Assembly (NCBI RefSeq): GCF_004345265.1
Contig: NZ_SLUM01000010.1
Span: forward strand, 51,442-115,441
DNA: 64,000 bases
Source: Allofournierella massiliensis
GTDB taxonomy: Bacteria > Bacillota > Clostridia > Oscillospirales > Ruminococcaceae
Reading direction: 5' to 3'
In this document: positions 16,107 to 25,474 of the stretch, in pieces
Numbering within the stretch: the first letter of the stretch is position 1
Layout of the letters: each line of letters begins with the position of its first letter
Notes under the pieces: model-generated
Told to the model about the DNA's origin: nothing
Seen by the model: the letters and a program-made list of their open reading frames with translations, nothing else
Databases searched by the model: none
Position numbers and translations under genes: made by a program

Positions 16107-17984
16107 ATGAAGATCGGTGCGATCCTGAGCAGATTCCGCAAGCAGATCCTGATGCTGTTCGACATCTGCGCCCTCACGGTCTGTTATCTGGCGCCCTGGG
16201 TGCTGATCAGCGGACGTGCGCCCTACGCACAGTATTCCAGCCTGCTGGTGGCCAGCTGTTTTCTGTTCGTCAGCTGCTTCGAGATCGTCTACGGCCTGAT
16301 GGGTATGTACGACAGTCTGTGGCGTTACGCCGAAGTGGTAGAGTTCTTCCGGCTGTGTACCGGTTCGGCCATTGCAATTTTTCTGTTTGTGGCCAGCTCC
16401 ATGCTCATCTTCCAGGGAACAGGCAGTCAGGTGCCCACTTCGGTCTACTTCCTCAGCGCCATGTTCTCGGCGGGTGTGACCATGTATTCCCGCCTGGTGT
16501 ACCGGATGTACCGGAACGTGAAGCTGGGCAAAAAGGGCGGCCAGAAAGCCCGCCGTACCCTGCTGATCGGTGCGGGCGATGCGGCCAGCACCCTTCTGCA
16601 TGAACAGTTCAAAAAGCCCAGCCCGGATATGAACATCATCTGCTGTGTGGACGATGCGCCGGAAAAGCAGGGCCGCTACATCATGGGCATCCAGATCATG
16701 GGCACCACTGAGGACATCCCCGAGATTGTGGAGCAGTGTGAAATCGAGAGCATTCTGCTGGCCATTCCCACCATGGACGAGGAAAACAAGCGGCGGGTGC
16801 TGTCCATCTGCAACAAGACCAAGTGCAACATCAAGATCCTGCCGGATATTGTGAAGATGATCACCGACGGGCAGGATCTTGCCTCCCGCATCCGCGATGT
16901 GAAGGTGGAGGATCTGCTGGGCCGGGAAGAGGTTCAGCTATCCGTTCGGATTGCGGAATTCCTGCGGGGCAAGCGGGTCATGGTCACCGGCGGCGGCGGT
17001 TCCATCGGTTCCGAGCTGTGCCGTCAGATTGCGTCCTGCGAGCCCAAGGAGCTGCTTCTGGTGGATATCTACGAGAACAGCGCCTACGCCATCCAGCAGG
17101 AGCTGCGCCGCAAATATGGCGACAAGCTGGATCTGCAGGTGCAGATTGCCTCGGTGCGTGATTCCAAAAAGATGGATGCTCTGTTTGAGCGCTACCGCCC
17201 CGAGATTGTGTTCCACGCCGCCGCCCACAAGCATGTGCCCCTGATGGAGGACAGCCCGGAGGAAGCGGTGAAGAACAACGTGTTCGGCACCTTCAACGTG
17301 GCCAGCTCGGCGGACCGGTACGGGGCCGAGCGGTTTGTGCTGATTTCCACCGACAAGGCGGTGAACCCCACCAACGTGATGGGCGCCACCAAGCGCGTGT
17401 GCGAGATGATCGTGCAGGCCATGGCCCAGCGAAGCAAGACCCGGTTTGCGGCGGTTCGCTTCGGCAACGTGCTGGGCTCCAACGGTTCGGTAATCCCCCT
17501 GTTCAAGGAGCAGATTGCCTGCGGCGGCCCGGTCACGGTAACACACCCGGACATCGTGCGCTATTTCATGACCATCTCCGAGGCGGTGAGCCTGGTGCTG
17601 GAGGCCGGTTCCATGGCCACCGGCGGCGAGATCTTCGTGCTGGACATGGGCAAGCCCATGCGCATTCTGGATCTGGCCGAGAACCTGATCAAGCTCTCCG
17701 GCTTCATTCCCTACAAGGACATTCAGATCGTGTTCACCGGCCTGCGCCCCGGCGAAAAGCTGTTTGAGGAGCTGCTGATGGACGAGGAGGGCCTGCGCAA
17801 GACCGAAAACCGGAAGATCTACATTGGCGCGCCCCTCAAGCTGAACAACCAGACCTTCTTCGATCACCTGATGACTTTGAAGCAGATCGCCTACACCAAC
17901 AACAGCGACAATCTGGTGCAGGCGCTCATCGACATGGTGCCCACCTTCCACCACAAGACCAACTGTGGGCAGGAACCCGCCTGA
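16107..17984 (+). CDS. CapD/PglF-like membrane NDP-sugar 4,6-dehydratase
   Basis: The protein has about four N-terminal membrane helices (residues 10-135), a CoA-binding-like Rossmann middle domain (LLIGAGDAAS), and a C-terminal extended-SDR domain with GGGGSIGSE near 290. The usual catalytic Tyr is replaced by Met in STDKAVNPTNVMGATKR, the hallmark of large UDP-GlcNAc 4,6-dehydratases (CapD, PglF, WbpM). It likely makes a 4-keto-6-deoxy sugar for surface glycan. The start is uncertain: TTG 16101 or ATG 16107, both with only a weak GGTGAT site. The sugar transferase follows 30 bases later. Confidence 0.88.
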   Translation: MKIGAILSRFRKQILMLFDICALTVCYLAPWVLISGRAPYAQYSSLLVASCFLFVSCFEIVYGLMGMYDSLWRYAEVVEFFRLCTGSAIAIFLFVASSMLIFQGTGSQVPTSVYFLSAMFSAGVTMYSRLVYRMYRNVKLGKKGGQKARRTLLIGAGDAASTLLHEQFKKPSPDMNIICCVDDAPEKQGRYIMGIQIMGTTEDIPEIVEQCEIESILLAIPTMDEENKRRVLSICNKTKCNIKILPDIVKMITDGQDLASRIRDVKVEDLLGREEVQLSVRIAEFLRGKRVMVTGGGGSIGSELCRQIASCEPKELLLVDIYENSAYAIQQELRRKYGDKLDLQVQIASVRDSKKMDALFERYRPEIVFHAAAHKHVPLMEDSPEEAVKNNVFGTFNVASSADRYGAERFVLISTDKAVNPTNVMGATKRVCEMIVQAMAQRSKTRFAAVRFGNVLGSNGSVIPLFKEQIACGGPVTVTHPDIVRYFMTISEAVSLVLEAGSMATGGEIFVLDMGKPMRILDLAENLIKLSGFIPYKDIQIVFTGLRPGEKLFEELLMDEEGLRKTENRKIYIGAPLKLNNQTFFDHLMTLKQIAYTNNSDNLVQALIDMVPTFHHKTNCGQEPA

Positions 17985-18014
17985 CAGGGCGAGACCAGCT
18001 AGGAGGAATGTTTC

Positions 18015-18605
18015 ATGTATCGCAATGTGATCAAGCGTGTGATTGACTGGGTGCTTTCGCTCTGCGCCATCGTGGTGCTGTCGCCGCTGCTGGCGATTCT
18101 GGCCCTGTGCGTCAAGTTTTCGTCCCCGGGGCCGGTGCTTTTCTGCCAGAAGCGGGTGGGCAAGGGCAAAACCTATTTCCAGATTTATAAGTTCCGCAGC
18201 ATGCGCACGGATACCCCCAAGGATATGCCCACGCATCTGCTGGAAAATCCGGATGCCTTCATCACCCCCATCGGACATTTTCTGCGCAAGACCAGCCTGG
18301 ACGAGCTGCCCCAGCTGTTCAACATCTTCAAGGGCGAAATGAGCATCATCGGCCCGCGCCCTGCGCTCTGGAATCAGGACGATTTGATTGCCGAGCGGGA
18401 CAAGTACGGTGCCAACGACTGCGTGCCCGGCCTGACCGGCTATGCCCAGATCCATGGCCGCGACGAGCTGCCCATCCCCAAAAAGGCGGAGCTGGACGGT
18501 TATTACGTTCAGCATCTGAGCTTCGGGCTGGACGTGAAGATCTTCTTCGGAACCATCCGCAGCGTGCTGCACCACGAGGGTATCGTGGAAGGCAAGCAGC
18601 CCTGA
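18015..18605 (+). CDS. Polyprenol-phosphate sugar-1-phosphate transferase (PglC-like)
   Basis: A 196-residue small monotopic phosphoglycosyl transferase that moves a sugar-1-phosphate onto undecaprenyl phosphate at the membrane. One N-terminal hydrophobic re-entrant helix (about 10-32) is followed by KRVGKGKTYFQIYKFRSMR, the catalytic Asp-Glu pair in TSLDELPQLFN, and IGPRPAL. The length fits the core PglC family, without the extra membrane domain of WcaJ. With the upstream dehydratase it probably starts a diacetamido- or deoxy-sugar glycan, but no glycosyltransferases follow here. A terminator lies right after. Confidence 0.9.
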   Translation: MYRNVIKRVIDWVLSLCAIVVLSPLLAILALCVKFSSPGPVLFCQKRVGKGKTYFQIYKFRSMRTDTPKDMPTHLLENPDAFITPIGHFLRKTSLDELPQLFNIFKGEMSIIGPRPALWNQDDLIAERDKYGANDCVPGLTGYAQIHGRDELPIPKKAELDGYYVQHLSFGLDVKIFFGTIRSVLHHEGIVEGKQP

Positions 18606-18621
18606 ATTTACAAAAACAAAG

Positions 18622-18664
18622 AAAAACCGCCGCCGTGCAAGGTAAAATGCACGGCGGCGGTTTT
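18622..18664. terminator. Bidirectional terminator after the sugar transferase
   Basis: AAAACCGCCGCCGTGCA and TGCACGGCGGCGGTTTT form a 17-bp perfect stem around AGGTAAAA. It serves the glycan operon and the opposing DUF4364 gene. Confidence 0.88.
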
Positions 18665-18698
18665 GTTTGTGTTCGGTACAAAAGGGAAGGGGAGCGCG

Positions 18699-19283
18699 TC
18701 AGCCTTTGACAGTGCTGTCCGGCTCTTCCTGCCGGGTGGAATCGGTGGTCATCGTTTCCAGAAGCAGGGCGTAGATCTCGCTGCCCTTTTCGATGAAGGC
18801 GTTCTTCACCATTTCAGCGGTCAGAGGGTCGGGTAAGGTGAAGGAAAGGCCGAACACCTCGCTGCCCAGCTCATTGATGGAGCAGTGCACCACATAGCCC
18901 TGGTCGGTTTTGGTCACCTGAGTCTGGTGCTGGGCGGCCTTGCGCACCCACTGCTGCGCCCGGATCACCGCCCGGATGGCGGTCTCCCGCACACTGCGGG
19001 GCAACAGGTCAAAGCCCAGCTCGTCGGTCACCGAAATGCCCTTGGGGGTGATGTGGTAGCCGCCGTTTTCGTCCACGGTCACAAGGCCCTGATCCTCCAG
19101 ATCGGCCAGGCTCCCGGCCAGCTCAAAATAATTCACCAGCTGCTCGCCCAGCAGCGCGTTTTCAATATCCTGCCGGCACAGGGGTGCGGCGGTGCGGATC
19201 AGGTAGCACAAAAGGATGCTCACCTGGGATCGGTCGGTCAGGCCGCCCGGCTTTACGCCAAAGGTAAATGCATTTCCGGCCAC
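18699..19283 (-). CDS. DUF4364 family protein
   Basis: The 194-residue protein has an N-terminal winged-helix-like region (residues 12-90, with ILLCYLIRTAAPL and LEDQGLVTVDENGGYHITPKG) and a C-terminal alpha/beta part, the DUF4364 layout found in clostridia. Function is unknown; the helix region suggests DNA or protein binding. I prefer GTG 19283 (8 bases after AAGGAAG) over the GTG at 19292, which overlaps that site. A sigma-A promoter lies about 40 bases upstream in the 3-prime end of the S1 gene. Confidence 0.8.
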   Translation of the reverse strand: MAGNAFTFGVKPGGLTDRSQVSILLCYLIRTAAPLCRQDIENALLGEQLVNYFELAGSLADLEDQGLVTVDENGGYHITPKGISVTDELGFDLLPRSVRETAIRAVIRAQQWVRKAAQHQTQVTKTDQGYVVHCSINELGSEVFGLSFTLPDPLTAEMVKNAFIEKGSEIYALLLETMTTDSTRQEEPDSTVKG

Positions 19284-19318
19284 AGCAAACACTTCCTTTT
19301 CTTAGGTGTACTGTTACT

Positions 19319-19347
19319 ATTATAAAAGGATTTGTTCGCCTGCGCAA
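19319..19347 (-). promoter_or_regulatory. Sigma-A type promoter for the DUF4364 gene
   Basis: Minus strand: TTGCGC (19347-19342), a 17-bp spacer and a perfect TATAAT (19324-19319). It overlaps the last codons of the S1-domain gene, so DUF4364 can be expressed on its own. Confidence 0.75.
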
Positions 19348-20273
19348 GGCCCGGCAGCTGCCCGGGCTTCGGTTTCAAATTCCGTTTCGATGTGCTTGCG
19401 GCTGAAGGGGGTGGAATAGACCCAGCGGTCGATGTGACCCTCGGTTTGGGTGTAGGGCAGGGCAAAGCGCAGCGGCTCGCTCAGCTCCCGGTTCACGATC
19501 ACCAGCTTCAGCTTCATTTTATCCGGCAGAATGCTCTTGATGTAAACGCTCACCGGCTGGCCCAGCCGCAGCCCTTCGGTGCGCTCGGCAAGGCCCGCCA
19601 GATTGGGTGCGATCTCGATGAACACCCCATAGTCCTCGATGCTTCGCACAATGCCCACCACCGTTTCGCCTACGGCAAACCGGCCCGCGTTTTCCTGCCA
19701 GGTGCCCAGCAGCTCCCGCAGACTCAGCACCAGCCGGCCCTGTTCGTCCCGGCTTTTGATCACGCAGAACAGATCCTCCTCCAGCTGTACCCGGTCCGCC
19801 GGGCTCTGGATGCGGGAGACGGAAAGGCAGTCGATGGGCAACAGGGCGCTGATGCCGCAGCCCACATCGCAAAAGGCCCCGAAGGATTCGATATGGGTCA
19901 CCCGGCAGGGCAGAATGTCTCCGGGCTGCAGCCGGTCCAGATACTCCTCCCGGCAGCGGCGCTGGGCCAGCCGGCGGGAAAGCCGCCAGGCTCCGTCCGC
20001 CCCCGGGGCTCCGGTGATCACAAAACAGGTGGGCCGCCCCACCCGGGTGAGCACCGCAATCTCCCGCACCTGGCCGGAGTCGATGCCGTCGGCGCAGTCG
20101 TCGTGCTCCATGTAGGCGGGTTGGCCGTTCAAATCCAGCCGCAGCCGCTGCTGGCGGTCGAAGGCAAGGGCCGTGGCCTGCAGCACCTCGCCTCGGGTCA
20201 GCGCCTGGGCCAGCTGGGCACTGCTCAGTTCACACGCGGGGCGGCAAAGCCCCTCCGGTTTATATTCCACCAT
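19320..20273 (-). CDS. S1 RNA-binding domain protein
   Basis: The 317-residue protein has two S1 OB-fold domains: about residues 113-180 (GDILPCRVTHIESFGAFCDVG) and about 198-265 (GETVVGIVRSIEDYGVFIEI). The N-terminal 110 residues show no motif I know. It resembles clostridial proteins annotated as ribosomal protein S1-like; true S1 has more repeats, so this is more likely an accessory RNA-binding or translation-related factor. The start ATG has a GGATGAGGATT leader. Confidence 0.78.
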   Translation of the reverse strand: MVEYKPEGLCRPACELSSAQLAQALTRGEVLQATALAFDRQQRLRLDLNGQPAYMEHDDCADGIDSGQVREIAVLTRVGRPTCFVITGAPGADGAWRLSRRLAQRRCREEYLDRLQPGDILPCRVTHIESFGAFCDVGCGISALLPIDCLSVSRIQSPADRVQLEEDLFCVIKSRDEQGRLVLSLRELLGTWQENAGRFAVGETVVGIVRSIEDYGVFIEIAPNLAGLAERTEGLRLGQPVSVYIKSILPDKMKLKLVIVNRELSEPLRFALPYTQTEGHIDRWVYSTPFSRKHIETEFETEARAAAGPCAGEQILL

Positions 20274-20355
20274 GAATCCTCATCCTCATTTCTACTGGTT
20301 TCAGATTGCGGCCGCGGCCGCTTAAAAAAATATATGCACCCGTCGGGTGGGATAT

Positions 20356-20383
20356 TTGCAAATTCCGCAAGATAGGGTATAAT
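20356..20383 (+). promoter_or_regulatory. Sigma-A type promoter for the DUF951-prfA operon
   Basis: TTGCAA (20356-20361), a 16-bp spacer and a perfect TATAAT (20378-20383), followed by a 48-base leader to the DUF951 start. Confidence 0.75.
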
Positions 20384-20431
20384 GTATTAGTTAACGGCTG
20401 TATGCCGGAAAAACACAAAAGGAGGCCGCCT

Positions 20432-20617
20432 ATGGACGTTCGTGTTGGGGATCAGATCCTCACCAAAAAGCCCCATCCCTGCGGAGCAAGCTGCTTCGAT
20501 GTGCTGCGTGTGGGCATGGATTTCAAGATCCGCTGCACCGGCTGCGGCCGCGAGGTCATGGTGCCCCGGGCCAAGATCGAAAAGAACATCAAAAAGATCC
20601 TGCGCGGCGAAGAATAG
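20432..20617 (+). CDS. DUF951 domain-containing small protein
   Basis: A 61-residue protein with the DUF951 pattern: KKPHPCG near the start, then RVGMDFKIRCTGCGREVMVPR. The cysteines and a His could bind zinc. Its function is unknown, but the gene is conserved in Firmicutes, often next to translation or chromosome genes. ATG 20432 follows AAAAGGAGG. prfA starts 45 bases downstream. Confidence 0.88.
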   Translation: MDVRVGDQILTKKPHPCGASCFDVLRVGMDFKIRCTGCGREVMVPRAKIEKNIKKILRGEE

Positions 20618-20662
20618 CGGCTGGCGTTTCTTTTCATTTTTCACAAAAAGGAGAAACTGCCC

Positions 20663-21739
20663 ATGCTGGAAAAACTGCGCGATGTACGCCTTCGTTACGA
20701 CGAGGTGAACCGCCGATTGCAGGACCCCGCTACCGTCAGCGACAACAAGCTGTTCCGGGATCTGATGCGGGAATACAAGAATCTCACGCCCCTGATCGAG
20801 GCGATGGACGAATACGAGCAGGCCGAAGAAGCCTGCCGGGAGGCGAAGGAGCTGCTGGACGAAGGCGGCCTGGAGCCGGACTTTAAGGAAATGGTACAGC
20901 AGCAGCTGACCGAAAACAAGGAAAAGCTGGAACCTCTGGAGCAAAAACTCAAGCTGCTTTTGCTGCCAAAGGACGAAAACGACGGGAAAAACGTGATTGT
21001 GGAGATCCGCGGCGGCGCGGGCGGCGAGGAAGCGGCCCTGTTCGCCCACAGCCTGTTCCGGATGTACAGCATGTATGCCGCCACCAAAGGCTGGATCTAC
21101 GAGGTGCTGAGCCTGAACGAGACCGAGCTGGGCGGCATCAAGGAGATTGTGTTCTCGCTGCAGGGCGAGGGCGCTTACAGCCGCCTGAAATTCGAGAGCG
21201 GCGTGCACCGGGTGCAGCGGGTGCCGGAAACCGAGACCCAGGGCCGCATCCACACCTCCACCGTCACTGTGGCGGTCATGCCCGAAGCGGAAGAGGTGGA
21301 TCTGGAGCTGGACATGAACGATCTGAAGATCGACACCTTCCGTTCCTCCGGCGCCGGCGGCCAGCACATCAACAAGACCTCCAGCGCCATCCGGGTGACC
21401 CACCTGCCCACCGGCATGGTGGTGGAATGCCAGGACGAGCGCAGCCAGTACAAAAACAAGGACAAAGCCCTGAAGGTACTGCGCAGCCGCCTGCTGCAGC
21501 AAAAGCAGCAGACCCAGAAGGACGCCATCGACGCAGATCGCCGCAGCCAGGTTGGCACCGGCGACCGCTCCGAGCGTATCCGCACTTATAACTTCCCCCA
21601 GGGGCGGCTCACCGATCACCGCATCGGGCTGACCCTGTACAAGCTGGACAGCATCATGGACGGCGCGCTGGACGAGGTTCTGGACGCGCTGATCACCACC
21701 GACCAGGCGGAAAAGCTGAAAGCGGCAGAAAAGGAATGA
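20663..21739 (+). CDS. prfA: Peptide chain release factor 1
   Basis: The 358-residue factor terminates translation at UAA and UAG. The peptidyl-tRNA hydrolysis motif GGQ is in [15 protein letters not shown]. The region [21 protein letters not shown] is the standard class-I RF signature. In many Firmicutes prmC, which methylates this Gln, follows prfA; here tsaC follows directly, so prmC is elsewhere. Confidence 0.95.
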   Translation: MLEKLRDVRLRYDEVNRRLQDPATVSDNKLFRDLMREYKNLTPLIEAMDEYEQAEEACREAKELLDEGGLEPDFKEMVQQQLTENKEKLEPLEQKLKLLLLPKDENDGKNVIVEIRGGAGGEEAALFAHSLFRMYSMYAATKGWIYEVLSLNETELGGIKEIVFSLQGEGAYSRLKFESGVHRVQRVPETETQGRIHTSTVTVAVMPEAEEVDLELDMNDLKIDTFRSSGAGGQHINKTSSAIRVTHLPTGMVVECQDERSQYKNKDKALKVLRSRLLQQKQQTQKDAIDADRRSQVGTGDRSERIRTYNFPQGRLTDHRIGLTLYKLDSIMDGALDEVLDALITTDQAEKLKAAEKE

Positions 21740-21744
21740 GCTCC

Positions 21745-22764
21745 ATGGAAACCTTATTGGAAAAAGCAAACGAAGCCTCCATCGCCAAAGCGGCGGAGCT
21801 TCTGAAACAGGGTGAAATCGTGGCGATTCCCACCGAAACGGTGTACGGCATCGCCGCCAGCGCCTTCGACGGCAATGCCGTCAAAAAGATCTTCGAGGCC
21901 AAGGGTCGCCCGCAGGATAATCCGCTGATTGTTCACATCGATCGGATGGAAATGCTGGACGGTCTGGTAAGCCGGGTGCCGGAGGGGGCCAGAAAGCTGG
22001 CCGAAGCCTTCTGGCCCGGCCCGCTCACCATCATCATGCCCCGGGGCAACAAGGTGGCGGACGAGGTTTGCGCCGGGCTGGATACCGTGGCCATCCGCAT
22101 GCCCAGCCATCCGGTGGCCCGGGCGGTCATTGCCGCCAGCGGTCTGCCGTTGGCGGCGCCCTCGGCAAACCTTTCCGGCAGCCCCAGCCCCACCTGCGCT
22201 CACTATGTGATGAGCGATATGGACGGCCGTCTGCCCCTGATTCTGGACGGCGGCGACTGCCAGGTGGGCGTGGAATCCACCGTCATCACGCTGGCGGGGG
22301 ATACCCCCATGCTACTGCGCCCCGGCTACATCACCAAGGAGCAGATGGAGCAGGTGCTGGGCGAAGAGGTTGTTTTGTCCGGCGCGATTCTGGCAAAACT
22401 GAAGGAAGGGGAAACTGCCCGTTCCCCCGGAATGAAGTATAAGCACTATGCCCCCAAGGCGGAGGTGACCATCGTCAAGGGCGATCTGGCTGCCTTTGCC
22501 GCCTATGTGGAGCAGCACAAGGCGGAGCATACCCTCTGCCTGTGCTTCACCGGTGAAGCAGAGCAGCTGCCTGTACCCTGTGTGGAATACGGTGCGAAGG
22601 AAAGCGGAGCCGAGCAGGCTCACGCTCTGTTCACCGCCCTGCGCCGGCTGGACGAGCTGGGGGCAAAACAGGTGTTTGCCCGCTGCCCGGCGGATACCGG
22701 TGTATCGCTGGCAGTGTATAACCGACTGCTGCGCGCCGCCGCTTTCCGGGTGGTGGAAGCATGA
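21745..22764 (+). CDS. tsaC: Threonylcarbamoyl-AMP synthase, long form (Sua5/YwlC)
   Basis: The enzyme makes threonylcarbamoyl-AMP for the t6A37 modification of tRNAs. The YrdC domain (about 1-205) contains IPTETVYGIAASAFD, KGRPQDNPLIVHI and APSANLSGSPSPT. A C-terminal Sua5 domain (about 240-339) makes this the longer Sua5 type. Two starts are possible: ATG 21736, which overlaps the prfA stop, or ATG 21745, which has AAAAGGAA at a better distance; I chose the second. It overlaps coaE by 4 bases. Confidence 0.92.
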   Translation: METLLEKANEASIAKAAELLKQGEIVAIPTETVYGIAASAFDGNAVKKIFEAKGRPQDNPLIVHIDRMEMLDGLVSRVPEGARKLAEAFWPGPLTIIMPRGNKVADEVCAGLDTVAIRMPSHPVARAVIAASGLPLAAPSANLSGSPSPTCAHYVMSDMDGRLPLILDGGDCQVGVESTVITLAGDTPMLLRPGYITKEQMEQVLGEEVVLSGAILAKLKEGETARSPGMKYKHYAPKAEVTIVKGDLAAFAAYVEQHKAEHTLCLCFTGEAEQLPVPCVEYGAKESGAEQAHALFTALRRLDELGAKQVFARCPADTGVSLAVYNRLLRAAAFRVVEA

Positions 22765-23360
22765 GAACCATTGGCATTACCGGCCGATCCGGCTGCGGCA
22801 AATCCACCGTATCGGCCCATTATCGCGCCCTGGGCTACCGGGTAGCGGATGCGGATCTGGTGGCGCGGCAGGTGTTGGAACCGGGTTCCGCCTGCATCCC
22901 GTTGCTGGTGGAGCAGTTCGGCGCGGACATCCTGGACGAAGAGGGCGGCATTCAGCGCCGCCTGCTGGCAGACCGGGCCTTCGCCCGGCCGGATGGCTCC
23001 CAGCGTCTGGTGAGCATCACCCACCCGGAGATCGTGCGTCGTCTGCTGCAGGAGGGCGAAGAGGCTCGGCAGGCAGAGCAGGATGTGTTTTTTGTGGATG
23101 GTGCGGTCATTGTGGGCGCACCCTTTGAACCCTATTGCGATGGGATCATACTGGTGAGCGCACCGCTGGAGGAATCCGTCCGGCGCATCTGCGCCCGGGA
23201 CGGCATCTCCGAAGAATCCGCCCGCCGCCGGTTGGATGCCCAGCTGAGCGAGGAGACCCTGCGGGCCGCCTGCGCCTGGGAGATCCGAAACGACAGCACA
23301 CTGACCGGCCTGCTGGAGCAGGCGGATCGGGTGCTGGAACACCTGAAAGGTGGGATGTGA
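22761..23360 (+). CDS. coaE: Dephospho-CoA kinase
   Basis: A 199-residue kinase for the last step of coenzyme A synthesis. P-loop GRSGCGKST is at residues 7-15, followed by the family DADLVARQVLEPGS and the HPEIVRRLLQEG region. Its length is normal. The stop codon is immediately followed by the TTG start of the next gene in the same frame. Confidence 0.92.
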   Translation: MRTIGITGRSGCGKSTVSAHYRALGYRVADADLVARQVLEPGSACIPLLVEQFGADILDEEGGIQRRLLADRAFARPDGSQRLVSITHPEIVRRLLQEGEEARQAEQDVFFVDGAVIVGAPFEPYCDGIILVSAPLEESVRRICARDGISEESARRRLDAQLSEETLRAACAWEIRNDSTLTGLLEQADRVLEHLKGGM

Positions 23361-23957
23361 TTGTTGAAACGATACGGCAAGGCTCTGCTTTTCTTGGTGC
23401 TGGGCCTTGTGGCAGCTGTATTGCTGGCGCTGCCGCTGATCCGTGCAGGTTTGCACAAGCTGGATCTGGCGCGCTACCCCCAAAAGTATCAGGAGCTGGT
23501 GGAGCAGTATGCTCTGGAAAATCAGGTGGACCCGCTGGTGCTGTACAGCGTGATCCGCACCGAAAGCGGGTTTGACCCGCAGGCGGAGTCCAACGTGGGT
23601 GCACGGGGCCTGATGCAGATCACGGAAGAGACCTTCTGGTGGATCAAAAGCAAGATTGCGCCAAAGGAGGATCTGGATTTCGAGGATCTGTATGACCCGG
23701 AGACCAACATTCGCTTCGGCTCCTATTATTTGGCCGCCTGCCTGAATCGGTATGAAAACGATCTGGCCACCGCGGCGGCCGCCTATCACAGCGGCTGGGG
23801 AACTGTGGACGGCCTGCTGGAGCAGGAGGCCTATTCGGCCGATGGCGCAGTGCTGCACACCTTCCCCTATGAACAGATGAAACTGTATGTGTACAAGATC
23901 ACACATGCGTTCCAAAAATATCAAACGCTGTATTCCAGCGTGGAAATCGAGGGATAA
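23361..23957 (+). CDS. Lytic transglycosylase (SLT domain) with N-terminal membrane anchor
   Basis: The 198-residue protein has an N-terminal hydrophobic segment (about 8-28) that anchors or exports it, then an SLT domain. The catalytic Glu is in YSVIRTESGFDPQAES, followed by GARGLMQI and AAAYHSGWGTVDGLL, the three classic SLT motifs. It would cleave peptidoglycan glycan strands. The start is TTG (23361 or 23364), directly after the coaE stop, so translation is probably coupled. The M18 peptidase starts 3 bases after its stop. Confidence 0.9.
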   Translation: MLKRYGKALLFLVLGLVAAVLLALPLIRAGLHKLDLARYPQKYQELVEQYALENQVDPLVLYSVIRTESGFDPQAESNVGARGLMQITEETFWWIKSKIAPKEDLDFEDLYDPETNIRFGSYYLAACLNRYENDLATAAAAYHSGWGTVDGLLEQEAYSADGAVLHTFPYEQMKLYVYKITHAFQKYQTLYSSVEIEG

Positions 23958-23960
23958 CCA

Positions 23961-25367
23961 ATGAGCAAGGAAAAGACCAAGGGCCAGCTGCTGGCCGACG
24001 AGCTGTTCTACGAAGCGCCTCTGGCGGCGGACAGCGCAGCCGATGCCTTTGAAAGGGCAAATGCCTTCTGCGAGGGCTACAAGACCTTCTTGGACGAGGG
24101 CAAGACCGAGCGCGAGTGCACCAGCTATGCGGAGAAGATGCTGGTGGAAGCGGGCTACAAGCCCTTTGAGCCCGGCGTGGTATACCAGCCCGGCGACAAG
24201 ATCTACACCGTGAACCGCGCCAAGAGCATTCTGGCCGCCACCATCGGCACCAAGAGCATGGCCGAGGGTATGCACCTGAACATCGCCCATGTGGATGCTC
24301 CCCGCCTGGATCTGAAGCCCAACCCCCTGTACCAGAGCGCCGATCTGGCCCTGCTGCAGACCCACTACTACGGCGGCATCCGCAAGTACCAGTGGCCCAC
24401 CCTGCCTCTGGCTCTGCATGGTGTTGTGTTCAAGAAGAACGGCGAGAAGGTGGAGATCAACATCGGCGAGAAGCCCGGCGATCCCGTTTTCTGCATCACC
24501 GATCTGCTGCCTCATCTGGGCGCGGATCAAAATGCCCGCAAGCTGAGCGAGGGCATCACCGGCGAGGAGCTGAACATTGTGGTCGGCTCTCTGCCCTACG
24601 AGGACGAGGAAGTGAAGGATCGGGTCAAGCTGCTCACCATGAAGCTGCTGAACGAGATGTACGGCATCACCGAGCGGGACTTCAACCGTGCCGAGATCGA
24701 GGCTGTGCCCGCCCAGAAGGCCTGCGACGTGGGCTTTGACCGTGGTCTGGTTGGCGCTTACGGTCAGGATGACCGCATCGACGCCTACCCGGCTCTGGTG
24801 GCGGAGGTCGAGACCAAGAATCCTGCCTTCACTACTGTCTGTGTCCTGACTGATAAGGAAGAGATCGGCTCCGACGGCCCCACCGGCCTGGCCAGCATGT
24901 ATGTGTTCCACTTCATGCAGCAGCTGTGCGCTACCCATGGTGTGGACAGCATCACCTGCTTCAAGGCTTCCAAGTGCCTGTCTGCCGACGTGACCGCGGC
25001 TTACGATCCCACCTTCTCCAGCGCCTTCGAGCCCCAGAACAGTACATACGCCGGCAAGGGCGTGGCTCTGGCCAAGTACACCGGTTCCCGCGGCAAGGGC
25101 GGCGCCAACGATGCCAGCGCCGAGCTGGTAAGCTACTTCACCCGCATTTTTGACGATGCCGGCGTGGTGTGGCAGCTGGGCGAGATGGGCAAGGTCGATC
25201 AGGGCGGCGGCGGCACCGTTGCCAAGTATGTGGCGGCCCACGACATCGACACTCTGGATGTGGGTGTGCCGGTGCTGAGCATGCACTCTCCCTTCGAGCT
25301 TGCCTCCAAGGTGGATATCTACATGGCTTACAAGGCATTCAAGGCCTTCAACGAGGCGCAGGAATAA
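23961..25367 (+). CDS. M18 family aminopeptidase
   Basis: The 468-residue metallopeptidase removes N-terminal residues from peptides. Metal-ligand motifs of the M18 fold are visible: NIAHVDAPRLDL, GAYGQDDRIDAYPAL, DKEEIGSDGPTG and the C-terminal VPVLSMHSPFELASK. The length agrees with the clostridial M18 aminopeptidase group (ApeA-like). Codon use is very biased, with few rare codons, suggesting high expression. A strong terminator follows. Confidence 0.92.
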   Translation: MSKEKTKGQLLADELFYEAPLAADSAADAFERANAFCEGYKTFLDEGKTERECTSYAEKMLVEAGYKPFEPGVVYQPGDKIYTVNRAKSILAATIGTKSMAEGMHLNIAHVDAPRLDLKPNPLYQSADLALLQTHYYGGIRKYQWPTLPLALHGVVFKKNGEKVEINIGEKPGDPVFCITDLLPHLGADQNARKLSEGITGEELNIVVGSLPYEDEEVKDRVKLLTMKLLNEMYGITERDFNRAEIEAVPAQKACDVGFDRGLVGAYGQDDRIDAYPALVAEVETKNPAFTTVCVLTDKEEIGSDGPTGLASMYVFHFMQQLCATHGVDSITCFKASKCLSADVTAAYDPTFSSAFEPQNSTYAGKGVALAKYTGSRGKGGANDASAELVSYFTRIFDDAGVVWQLGEMGKVDQGGGGTVAKYVAAHDIDTLDVGVPVLSMHSPFELASKVDIYMAYKAFKAFNEAQE

Positions 25368-25389
25368 TTTGCCTTTTGCGCAGCAGAAC

Positions 25390-25437
25390 AAAAAGAACAG
25401 GGGTGCTTCCCGATTCGGGAAGCACCCCTGTTCTTTC
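25390..25437. terminator. Bidirectional terminator after the aminopeptidase
   Basis: AAAGAACAGGGGTGCTTCCC and GGGAAGCACCCCTGTTCTTT form a 20-bp perfect stem around a 4-base loop. It also ends the opposing PH-domain transcript. Confidence 0.9.
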
Positions 25438-25474
25438 TGCGCCAAAAGCGGCGAAAGGTATGCGTTAAAAAGAC